Shown here piece after piece: positions 8,882-14,256 of a DNA stretch of 18,581 nucleotides (its first letter is position 1; every line of letters begins with the position of its first letter). A model generated the notes under the pieces. The model saw nothing but the letters and a program-made list of their open reading frames with translations. It did no database searches and was not told the origin of the DNA. A program made the translations under genes and the position numbers. The stretch covers positions 1 to 18,581 of the forward strand of contig DASSLR010000088.1 in assembly GCA_035689345.1 (NCBI GenBank), in the 5' to 3' direction. Source of the stretch: CF-118 sp035689345. GTDB taxonomy: Bacteria; Chloroflexota; Dormibacteria; Dormibacterales; Dormibacteraceae.

Positions 8882-9651
8882 GCCATACGCAGCCGCCGTC
8901 CGACGGCCAGCGTCGCCGCCTGGAACACGAGCGTCGCGGCGATGGCGATCGCAAAGGCGATGGCTATGCCTTCCGCTTCGAGCAGAAACGCGAGCGCGGC
9001 GAAAAACGCGGCGAAGCTGAAGAGGCCGAGCAGAAGGCCACGCATCACGGCGATCGCGGCGCCGGGACCCTGCAGCCGGTGAGCGAACACGCACAGCACG
9101 GCGGCGTAAACGGGAAACGGGGAGAGCAGGCCCGAGAGTCGAGGGCCGAGCGCGGGCGCGGCCGAGGTGAGGGCCACCACGAACACGGTGGCGACGAGCA
9201 TACGGGCGGGGATGTCCCACCACGGAAGCGTCACCTCCGCCGCCGGTTTCGCCGCCCGGCGCGGGAGGACGGCGAGGGCGAGGACGAGCGAGGTCACCGC
9301 CATCGCCAGCGTTACGGCCGCGCTGCTCCTGAACACGTTCAGAAGGACCGTCGCCAGCGCGAACGCGACGGTGGCGGCGGCGACGCTCCACGTCCGCCCG
9401 AGGCGCAGTGCGGTCCACGAGTACGCCACCGCGAACGCAGCTTGCGAGAGTCCGCCGGCGAGGATGCCCACCGACGCATCCGCGGCGAAGTGCACACCGC
9501 TTTCCACGGCCAGGAAGAACGCGATGGGGCCGGAGGTGAACGGGATGCCGACGAGCCATCCTCCGACCTCGGCTCCCCACCGCCTGCTCGCGAGGCTGGC
9601 GCCGCCGATGAGGACCGGCGTCAGCGTCAGCTTCAGCAGAAGGATGCCCAC
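8878..9651 (-). CDS. Multispanning membrane protein of unknown function
   Basis: I do not recognise a named family with confidence. The 257-residue product is almost entirely hydrophobic, with about eight to nine predicted helices; one hydrophilic loop, residues about 130-145, contains RRAAKPAAEVTLPWWD. The first half has the segment GGWLVGIPFTSGPIAFFLAV, and the second half has LLSPFPVYAAVLCVFAH in a similar setting (loop, Pro-Phe, then helix). This hints at an internal duplication of a 4-helix unit, as in small transporter-like families. GTG 9651 lies 9 nt after the pxpA stop, and the TGA overlaps the GNAT ATG. Its place directly after pxpA allows a transport role for a 5-oxoprolinase substrate, but this is only a guess from position. 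Confidence 0.72.
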   Translation of the reverse strand: MGILLLKLTLTPVLIGGASLASRRWGAEVGGWLVGIPFTSGPIAFFLAVESGVHFAADASVGILAGGLSQAAFAVAYSWTALRLGRTWSVAAATVAFALATVLLNVFRSSAAVTLAMAVTSLVLALAVLPRRAAKPAAEVTLPWWDIPARMLVATVFVVALTSAAPALGPRLSGLLSPFPVYAAVLCVFAHRLQGPGAAIAVMRGLLLGLFSFAAFFAALAFLLEAEGIAIAFAIAIAATLVFQAATLAVGRRLRMA

Positions 9652-9660
9652 TCGCCCGCC

Positions 9661-10341
9661 TCAGCGGCCGAGCAGGGGACCGGTCTTCACTCCCGCGTCT
9701 TTCAGCGCCTGCCGGACCGCGGTCGCGATCGCGTTGGCGTTGGGCGTGTCGCCGTGCACGCAGATGGTGTCGATGGTTCCCGACTTCGCGAGGGCCACGG
9801 CCTGCCTGGCGGCTTCGTGCGGCGGAAGCATCGCGTCGGATCGCGTGCGCGGCGCGAGGCTGCCGTCCGGCATCAGCAGGCGGTCGGCGAAGCCCTCGCG
9901 ATACACCGGGATGCCCGCGCGCTCGGCGGCGGCGACCATGGCAAAGCCTGGCTGGCACATGAGACCCACGTTGTGCCGCGCGGCCACGCGCGCCACGGCG
10001 TCCGCGGCCTCGGGGTCTTTCTGGCAGCGGTGGTACAGCGCGCCATGCGGCTTGAGATAGGCGATCGGGGTCACGGCGGCGAGGCCCGCGACCTGGAAGG
10101 CCACGAGCGCTTCGATCTCGCGCGCCGACAGCGCGCGCTCGACGCGGCCGAACTCCTCGCGATCCTCGTACCCGGGATGCGCGCCGACCTCGATGCCGAG
10201 CTCGTGGCAGTGCCACGCGGTGGCGATCGACATCGTCATCGAGCCGGCGTGCGCTCCGCACGCGACGTTGGCGCTGTCGACCAGGCGCAGGATCGTCTCC
10301 TCGTGCTGGCTGCCTTCGCCGAGGTCGGAGTTGAGGTTCAT
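9661..10341 (-). CDS. pxpA: 5-oxoprolinase subunit A (LamB/YcsF family)
   Basis: This is the PxpA subunit of the ATP-dependent 5-oxoprolinase, a TIM-barrel-like LamB/YcsF protein that works with the PxpBC encoded at 5616-7195. Sequence hallmarks are MNLNSDLGEG at the start, SANVACGAHAGSMTMSIATA, EVGAHPGYEDREEFGR, IAYLKPHGALYHRCQKD, VYREGFADRLLMPDGSLAPR and TICVHGDTPNA. At 226 residues it is somewhat shorter than the roughly 245-255 usual in the family. The loss is mainly after DLGEG, where the usual loop is compact. ATG 10341 overlaps the moaB stop (ATGA), so its translation is coupled to a molybdenum-cofactor gene rather than to pxpBC. The function is sure by family; physical separation from pxpBC is the oddity. 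Confidence 0.93.
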   Translation of the reverse strand: MNLNSDLGEGSQHEETILRLVDSANVACGAHAGSMTMSIATAWHCHELGIEVGAHPGYEDREEFGRVERALSAREIEALVAFQVAGLAAVTPIAYLKPHGALYHRCQKDPEAADAVARVAARHNVGLMCQPGFAMVAAAERAGIPVYREGFADRLLMPDGSLAPRTRSDAMLPPHEAARQAVALAKSGTIDTICVHGDTPNANAIATAVRQALKDAGVKTGPLLGR

Positions 10342-10817
10342 GCGTGCTTCGTCTCGCCGCGCAGCAATGCGAGCGCGTGCTCGAGCACCGGCATCACCGC
10401 TTCGAGCGACTCGACGGCACCCTTCGGGCTGCCCGGCACGTTGAGGATCAGCGTGTGACCGCGCACCCCCGCGACACCGCGAGTCAAGGCGGCCATGGGC
10501 GTGCTCTCGAATCCGGCGCGGCGCATGAGCTCGGTGAGACCGGGGACGTCGTAGTCGATGATCGAGGCCGTGGCCTGCGGCGTGACGTCACGCGGACCGA
10601 GGCCGGTGCCGCCCGTCGTGATGACCAGGTTGCTGCCGGCGTCGACTGCCTTGGTTATGGCGGCGGCGATCTGCTCGCGCTCGTCAGGCACGATCTGCGG
10701 GCCCGTAACGTCGTACCGGTTCGCGTACAGGATGCCCACGAGAGCGGGCCCGCTCTTGTCCTCGCGCTCGCCGTGGGTCACGCCGTCGCTGACGGTGATC
10801 ACGTGCGCGCTGCTCAC
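10338..10817 (-). CDS. moaB: MoaB/Mog-type molybdopterin-binding protein
   Basis: This MoCF_biosynth-fold protein would act late in molybdenum cofactor synthesis, where Mog-type members adenylate molybdopterin before metal insertion; MoaB-type paralogs of the same fold are less certain in activity. The 159-residue product shows VITVSDGVTHGEREDKSGP, the opening of the fold, then ITTGGTGLGPRDVTPQAT, the MPT/ATP-binding loop, and LNVPGSPKGAVESLEAV near the end. I choose GTG 10817, which makes a GTGA overlap with the moaC stop and gives a natural N-terminus; an upstream GTG at 10838 is possible and would add seven residues inside moaC. The TGA overlaps the pxpA ATG. MoaB versus MogA cannot be separated by eye. 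Confidence 0.88.
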   Translation of the reverse strand: MSSAHVITVSDGVTHGEREDKSGPALVGILYANRYDVTGPQIVPDEREQIAAAITKAVDAGSNLVITTGGTGLGPRDVTPQATASIIDYDVPGLTELMRRAGFESTPMAALTRGVAGVRGHTLILNVPGSPKGAVESLEAVMPVLEHALALLRGETKHA

Positions 10818-11305
10818 GTGGCGGCCGTCCGCCTCCACGTGCCCGATCGGCCGCCCGATTTCTCGAGCAAACGCAATCCTTCTATGTACACGCCGCGCTC
10901 GACGCCCTTCGTCATGTCGATCAGGGTCAGCCCCGCCACCACCGCCGCGGTGAGCGCCTCCATCTCCACGCCGGTCGGGCCGGTGACGCGCACGCGCGCC
11001 GTCACCCTGATGCCGCGAGCTCCGAGCTCGAAGTCGATGGCGACGCTGGTGATGGGAAGCGGATGACAGAGCGGGATGAGCTCAGGAGTGCGCTTGGCGG
11101 CCATGATGCCGGCCACGCGCGCGACGGCGAGAGCGTCGCCCTTGGCCGTGCCCTCACGCACGGCGGCGATGGTCGCCGGCGCCATGCGCACGATGCACTC
11201 CGCCAGGGCTTCGCGCGCGGTGGGCGGTTTGGCCGCCACGTCGACCATGCGCGCGGCGCCGCGCTCGTCCAGGTGAGTAAGTCGAGACGACGCCCGCTTC
11301 GGCAC
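10814..11305 (-). CDS. moaC: Cyclic pyranopterin monophosphate synthase MoaC
   Basis: MoaC acts with MoaA in the first step of molybdenum cofactor synthesis, closing the pterin ring to give cyclic pyranopterin monophosphate. The 163-residue product is of standard length. Hallmarks are LTHLDERGAARMVDVAAK, KGDALAVARVAGIMAAKRTP, ELIPLCHPLPI, GPTGVEMEALTAA and DMTKGVERGVYIEGLRLLEK with KSGG, which includes the catalytic Lys and Asp region. The GTG at 11305 lies 6 nt after a TATCCT box (11317-11312), so the mRNA is probably leaderless. The first codon of the divergent HAD gene is only 11 bp away. It is the first gene of the seven-gene chain ending at 7161. No moaA is visible. Confidence 0.93.
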   Translation of the reverse strand: MPKRASSRLTHLDERGAARMVDVAAKPPTAREALAECIVRMAPATIAAVREGTAKGDALAVARVAGIMAAKRTPELIPLCHPLPITSVAIDFELGARGIRVTARVRVTGPTGVEMEALTAAVVAGLTLIDMTKGVERGVYIEGLRLLEKSGGRSGTWRRTAAT

Positions 11306-11311
11306 GGTCTC

Positions 11312-11317
11312 AGGATA
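11312..11317 (-). promoter_or_regulatory. -10 box for leaderless moaC operon
   Basis: The minus strand reads TATCCT, then GAGACC (6 nt), then GTG at 11305, the spacing expected when transcription starts at the first base of the start codon. The box overlaps the first base of the divergent HAD gene's ATG at 11317. A -35 element is not clear. Confidence 0.45.
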
Positions 11318-12033
11318 TGCGGATGCCCGACGCGGTCGACGCCGTGCTGTTCGATTACGGACGCACCCTCGTCACCTTCACGTACCCGCAGCACCGCCTG
11401 CTGGGCGTGATCGAGCGCTTTCGGCCGGCCATCAGCGCGGCCACCGGCGTGCCGGCGCCGGAGGCGCAACGGATCATGGAGGACGTGCTCCTTCCCCTCG
11501 AGGCCGTGATCGAGAGCCCGGACGAGGACGAGGTGAGCTACTTCGACGTCTACGCGGGCGCCTGGAAGCGTGCCGGGCTGGAGCTTCCCCCACCACTCCT
11601 CTACGAGATCCTCGACGCGGAGCAGCAGGTGTGGGACGAGGTGGCCGAGGTCGACGCCGGCGTGCCGGCCGTTCTGTCCTGGCTGCACGAGCACGGCATC
11701 AAGCGCGCGGTGTGCTCGAACGCGCCGTTTCCGCCGCAGATGATGGTGCGGCAGGTGGAAAGGAACGGCATCGCGGCGCGCATGGAAGCCGTGGTGTTCT
11801 CGAGCCAGGTCGGCAGGCGCAAGCCGGCGCCCGAGGCCTACCTGGCCACGCTCGCGGCGCTTGGCGTCACGCCGGAGCGCGCGCTCTTCGTGGGCGATCG
11901 CGTGCGCGAGGACTACGAAGGCCCGCGCGCGCTGGGCATGCGGGCGGTCATCTGCACCGCGCACGCGGCGGAGCCTCCGCCTCCGGGGACTCCGACGATC
12001 GCCTCGCTGGCCGATCTGCCCGGCCTGCTGTGA
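11317..12033 (+). CDS. HAD-superfamily hydrolase-like protein
   Basis: The 238-residue product has the haloacid-dehalogenase fold: motif I VLFDYGRTL (Asp13, Thr17), a helical cap at about residues 25-110, motif II Ser in VCSNAPFP, motif III Lys in VGRRKPAPEAYL, and motif IV LFVGDRVREDYEGPRALG with the acidic pair. Motif I normally reads DxDxT in phosphatases; here the second Asp is Gly15, so the usual general acid is missing. Such proteins may still act on other substrates, or be dehalogenase-like or regulatory. ATG 11317 is chosen; an ATG two codons later is also possible. The 3' end overlaps the small membrane gene by GTGA. Substrate unknown. Confidence 0.83.
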   Translation: MRMPDAVDAVLFDYGRTLVTFTYPQHRLLGVIERFRPAISAATGVPAPEAQRIMEDVLLPLEAVIESPDEDEVSYFDVYAGAWKRAGLELPPPLLYEILDAEQQVWDEVAEVDAGVPAVLSWLHEHGIKRAVCSNAPFPPQMMVRQVERNGIAARMEAVVFSSQVGRRKPAPEAYLATLAALGVTPERALFVGDRVREDYEGPRALGMRAVICTAHAAEPPPPGTPTIASLADLPGLL

Positions 12034-12263
12034 AACCACGACCGAGCCGGTTGTGGCTCTTCTTCTACGGCCGCCAGCGGCGCGGGGTGCCGTACCTGCT
12101 CATCGGAGTGCTGCTGGCGGTCGTGGTGTTCGCGCTTGTGTTTGCGATCCCGAGCGGCGCCGACTACTCGCGCGGTCTTGCGGTTTTGTTCTTCGCCCTG
12201 CTCGTCCTGGGCACCGCGGGCGCGGTGGTCGTGGCCGTGTTCTTTCCGCGCAGGCGGCGCTGA
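12030..12263 (+). CDS. Small two-helix membrane protein of unknown function
   Basis: This 77-residue product starts at GTG 12030 in a GTGA overlap with the HAD gene stop. It has a basic N-terminus (KPRPSRLWLFFYGRQRRG), helix 1 YLLIGVLLAVVVFALVFAI, a short loop PSGADYSRG, helix 2 LAVLFFALLVLGTAGAVVVA and a basic end FFPRRRR. The pattern (positive ends, two clean helices) supports a real inner-membrane protein with both ends in the cytoplasm. I know no family for it. Its last 100 nt lie antisense to the tail of larB, which ends at 12164. The coupling to the HAD gene is the only context for its role. Confidence 0.68.
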   Translation: MKPRPSRLWLFFYGRQRRGVPYLLIGVLLAVVVFALVFAIPSGADYSRGLAVLFFALLVLGTAGAVVVAVFFPRRRR

Positions 12264-13006
12264 GCGATGAGCACGGCGGCAGCACCGGCACCGACCCCGT
12301 TGTCGATGTTCACGAGCACAAGGCCGGTCGAGCACGACTGGAGCATCGTCAGCAGCGCGGCCTCACCCGCTCCCCCGCGCCCGTAGCCGGTCGAAACCGG
12401 CAGCCCGATTACCGGCACCGCGACCAGGCCGGCCACGAGCCCGGGCAGCACGCCGTCCATTCCCGCCGCCACCACAAGCACGTCGGCGCCCCAGTCGAGG
12501 ATCGAGCTCAGCGGCGCGACGAAGCGGTGCAGGCCGGCGACGCCCAGGTCGGCCTCCATCCGCACTTCGACGCCGCACGCTTCGGCGACCATGCGCGCCT
12601 CGTCGGCCACCGCGACGTCGGACGTGCCGGCGGTGAGGACTCCGACCTTGCCTTCCAGGGTCTCGGGTGTGAATCCTTCGCGCAGGACTCGCGCCGAGCT
12701 GGAGTACGTGACCAGCTTCATGCCGTTCGCGGCGGCCGCGTCATGGACGGCCTGTGCGTGCGCCGGTGACATGCGACTGACCAGTCCCTGGCCCTGGCGC
12801 CCGGCCATGGTGACGACCAGCCGCGCCACCTCCTCGGGTGACTTGCCCTGCGCCAGGATGACCTCGGGAATGCCGCGCCGGAGGTAACGCCCCAGGTCGA
12901 GACGCGCGCGGCCGGCAAGGTCCTCGAGCTGGATGCTGCGCAGCTCGGTGAGCGCTTCGTCCTCCGTCAGCTCGCCCGCGAGCAGACGGCGCAACACGTC
13001 CCTCAC
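12164..13006 (-). CDS. larB: LarB, nickel-pincer cofactor biosynthesis (AIR carboxylase-like)
   Basis: LarB carboxylates and hydrolyses nicotinic acid adenine dinucleotide to pyridinium-3,5-biscarboxylate mononucleotide, the first step to the nickel-pincer nucleotide used by lactate racemase-type enzymes. The 280-residue product starts at GTG 13006 in a GTGA overlap with the Mut7-C gene. Its helical N-terminal part (LLAGELTEDEALTELRSI) is typical. The core has GKVGVLTAGTSDVAVADEA, ADLGVAGLHRF, LVVAAGMDGVLPGLVAGLV, AVPVIGLPVSTGYG and CSTGLVLVNIDNGVGAGAAA, all LarB/PurE-like signatures. After the normal end (VLIAQRRL) there are about 28 more residues, Thr/Ala/Lys/Arg-rich (RGKNTATTTAPAVPRT...), antisense to the small membrane gene. 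No larA, larC or larE is in the window. Confidence 0.9.
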   Translation of the reverse strand: MRDVLRRLLAGELTEDEALTELRSIQLEDLAGRARLDLGRYLRRGIPEVILAQGKSPEEVARLVVTMAGRQGQGLVSRMSPAHAQAVHDAAAANGMKLVTYSSSARVLREGFTPETLEGKVGVLTAGTSDVAVADEARMVAEACGVEVRMEADLGVAGLHRFVAPLSSILDWGADVLVVAAGMDGVLPGLVAGLVAVPVIGLPVSTGYGRGGAGEAALLTMLQSCSTGLVLVNIDNGVGAGAAAVLIAQRRLRGKNTATTTAPAVPRTSRAKNKTARPRE

Positions 13007-13464
13007 AGTCCCGCGAACACCTCGCGCATGTGCTGCCAGTGGGTGCCCGCCCAGTAGATACGGCCGCAGCCAGGGCATTCTGAGTACCGGGTCTGGGTGC
13101 TGCGCACGAAAGGCGGCACGCGCTCGGCGACGAGGTCTGCGGGCCGCGGCTCGAGCTCCGAGTTGCACTCGATGCAGCGCGTGAGCGATTGCTCGATGTC
13201 GAGGCCGAGCTCGGCGAAGACCTGACGCAGCTGCGCGGTGACCTCGTCGTGGCGGATGAGGATGGCGCGCACGGCGCCGGACTGGATCACGCGGCGCTTG
13301 ATGAGGTCACGGTCTCGCGTCAGCAGCACGCGGTCCTCGGCGGCGGCTTCTCGCACCAGCGCCGCGTCCTCGATGTGAGCGTGATACGCCGCGTCGTAAC
13401 CGAGGGCGCGCAGCCAGCGCGCAAGCCGGCCCACGTTGCAGTCCGCGACGAACCGAGGCTTCAT
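13003..13464 (-). CDS. Mut7-C/PIN-like protein with C-terminal zinc ribbon
   Basis: The 153-residue product matches the Mut7-C family: a predicted PIN-type RNase fold fused to a zinc ribbon. N-terminal PIN-like motifs are RFVADCNVGRLARWLRALGY (first acidic residue in VAD), then YHAHIEDAALVREAAAEDR and LLTRDRDLIKRR, with the acidic cluster expected of the fold. The C-terminal ribbon uses CIECNSELEP and YSECPGCGRIYWAGTHWQHM, giving Cys-x2-Cys twice. I choose ATG 13464, since the sequence upstream is antiphase to the cupin gene. A TAAGAT box 7 nt upstream suggests a leaderless mRNA. The stop overlaps larB by 4 nt. Nuclease activity is inferred from fold only. Confidence 0.85.
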   Translation of the reverse strand: MKPRFVADCNVGRLARWLRALGYDAAYHAHIEDAALVREAAAEDRVLLTRDRDLIKRRVIQSGAVRAILIRHDEVTAQLRQVFAELGLDIEQSLTRCIECNSELEPRPADLVAERVPPFVRSTQTRYSECPGCGRIYWAGTHWQHMREVFAGL

Positions 13465-13471
13465 CGAGGCA

Positions 13472-13481
13472 ATCTTAGAAT
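13472..13481. promoter_or_regulatory. Overlapping divergent -10 boxes for two leaderless genes
   Basis: On the minus strand TAAGAT (13477-13472) is followed by 7 nt and the Mut7-C ATG at 13464. On the plus strand TAGAAT (13476-13481) is followed by 6 nt and the cupin GTG at 13488. The two boxes share two bases in a 23-nt gap, leaving no room for 5' leaders. Binding of RNA polymerase to one should block the other. Confidence 0.55.
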
Positions 13482-13487
13482 CGGGAC

Positions 13488-13769
13488 GTGGCGAGCCCGC
13501 GGCTGCAGGACGAGCTGATGGAGCGGCTTCGAGGCGAGGCGACGGGCTGCTACGCGTGGTCGAACGGGCCTGGCGATCGATACGCGCCACACAGCCACGC
13601 TTACGAGAAGGTGCTCTACTGCGTCGAGGGTTCGATCACGTTCGTGCTCGAGCGCGAGGCCCGCGAGCTCGTGCTGCGCGCGGGAGATCGCATGGTCCTG
13701 GCGGCCGGAACCGTGCACTCCGCGGTCGTCGGCGGCGAGGGTTGCACGTGCATCGAAGGGCGGAGATGA
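13488..13769 (+). CDS. Small cupin-domain protein
   Basis: The 93-residue product is a single cupin barrel. Motif 1 is RYAPHSHAYEKVLYCVEGSI, with HxH and a following Glu as likely metal ligands; motif 2 is LRAGDRMVLAAGTVHSAVVG, with the fourth ligand His. Length is that of a minimal cupin; the fold binds a metal and may be an enzyme or a sensor. The start is GTG 13488, 6 nt after TAGAAT; no ribosome binding site exists, which fits a leaderless mRNA. It is divergent from the Mut7-C/larB unit. The following zinc-ribbon gene is 33 nt downstream with its own -10-like box. Substrate unknown. Confidence 0.8.
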   Translation: MASPRLQDELMERLRGEATGCYAWSNGPGDRYAPHSHAYEKVLYCVEGSITFVLEREARELVLRAGDRMVLAAGTVHSAVVGGEGCTCIEGRR

Positions 13770-13786
13770 TGCGCGGTCTCGCGGCG

Positions 13787-13792
13787 TAATAT
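13787..13792 (+). promoter_or_regulatory. -10-like box upstream of the zinc-ribbon gene
   Basis: TAATAT ends 10 nt before the ATG at 13803, which would give a 5' leader of only about 3-4 nt. It is one of the few AT-rich spots in this part of the window. No clear -35 element. Confidence 0.4.
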
Positions 13793-13802
13793 TGGCCGGT
13801 CG

Positions 13803-14183
13803 ATGAGCATCATCGAGTTCATCCGCGACAGGGCTCGCTTTTACAACTGCCCTGTCTGCGGGCGCAGCCTGAAGGGCTGCGACATCCAGGTGCTGAGCCA
13901 CGAGGACGAGCGGTTCAACCTGCAGGTGACGTGCGCGCAGTGCCAGGTCACCTTCATCGTCGTGCTGGCCATCGCGGGAGGCGCGGTCGATGATGTGGAG
14001 TCGGTCGAGACCGCGTCCGAGCAGGCCACTTCCTCATCTCGCGCGCGTTCATCCGCGCAGGCGGTGTCCGCGCCAGAGCCGGACCCGATCTCCGTGGACG
14101 AGATCCTGGACGTCCATCTCTACCTGAAGTCCTTCCAGGGAACGCTGAAGGACCTGCTGCACCAGCCCGACCACAGTCGGTAG
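13803..14183 (+). CDS. Zinc-ribbon protein of unknown function
   Basis: The 126-residue product is not a family I can name. The N-terminal half is a treble-clef or ribbon-like unit with Cys16-x2-Cys19 (YNCPVCGRSLKGC) and Cys44-x2-Cys47 (VTCAQCQVTF), an arrangement fit for one zinc ion; Cys26 is an extra. A Ser/Ala/Glu-rich, probably disordered linker (residues about 70-98) follows, then a C-terminal amphipathic segment VDEILDVHLYLKSFQGTLKD that could be a helical binding motif. The same gene layout, ribbon plus linker plus short helix, suggests an adaptor or DNA/RNA-associated protein, but this is inference. A hairpin follows the stop. Confidence 0.72.
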   Translation: MSIIEFIRDRARFYNCPVCGRSLKGCDIQVLSHEDERFNLQVTCAQCQVTFIVVLAIAGGAVDDVESVETASEQATSSSRARSSAQAVSAPEPDPISVDEILDVHLYLKSFQGTLKDLLHQPDHSR

Positions 14184-14205
14184 GCCGCCGGCATCCTGCC
14201 GCGGC
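14184..14205 (+). terminator. Candidate hairpin terminator after the zinc-ribbon gene
   Basis: Directly after the TAG, GCCG-C-CGGCA pairs with TGCCG-CGGC around a TCC loop: nine base pairs with one bulged C. There is no T-run after it, so it may be a weak intrinsic terminator or a 3'-end stabiliser. Confidence 0.4.
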
Positions 14206-14256
14206 TGCACCCTGGTGATTCGCTCTTAACAGGCTGGCTTGGCATGATGAATTTCG

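Noticed and set aside
8882..10261. Upstream extension of the GNAT frame to 10261
   Set aside because: The extension is Arg-rich and overlaps pxpA and the membrane gene in another phase; the ATG at 8881 gives a proper N-terminus and an ATGA overlap.
14226..14253. TTAACA with CATGAT or TGAATT as a -35/-10 promoter for the desulfurase gene
   Set aside because: The spacing is 11 nt to CATGAT, too short, and TGAATT is a poor match; a promoter is likely here but not assignable.
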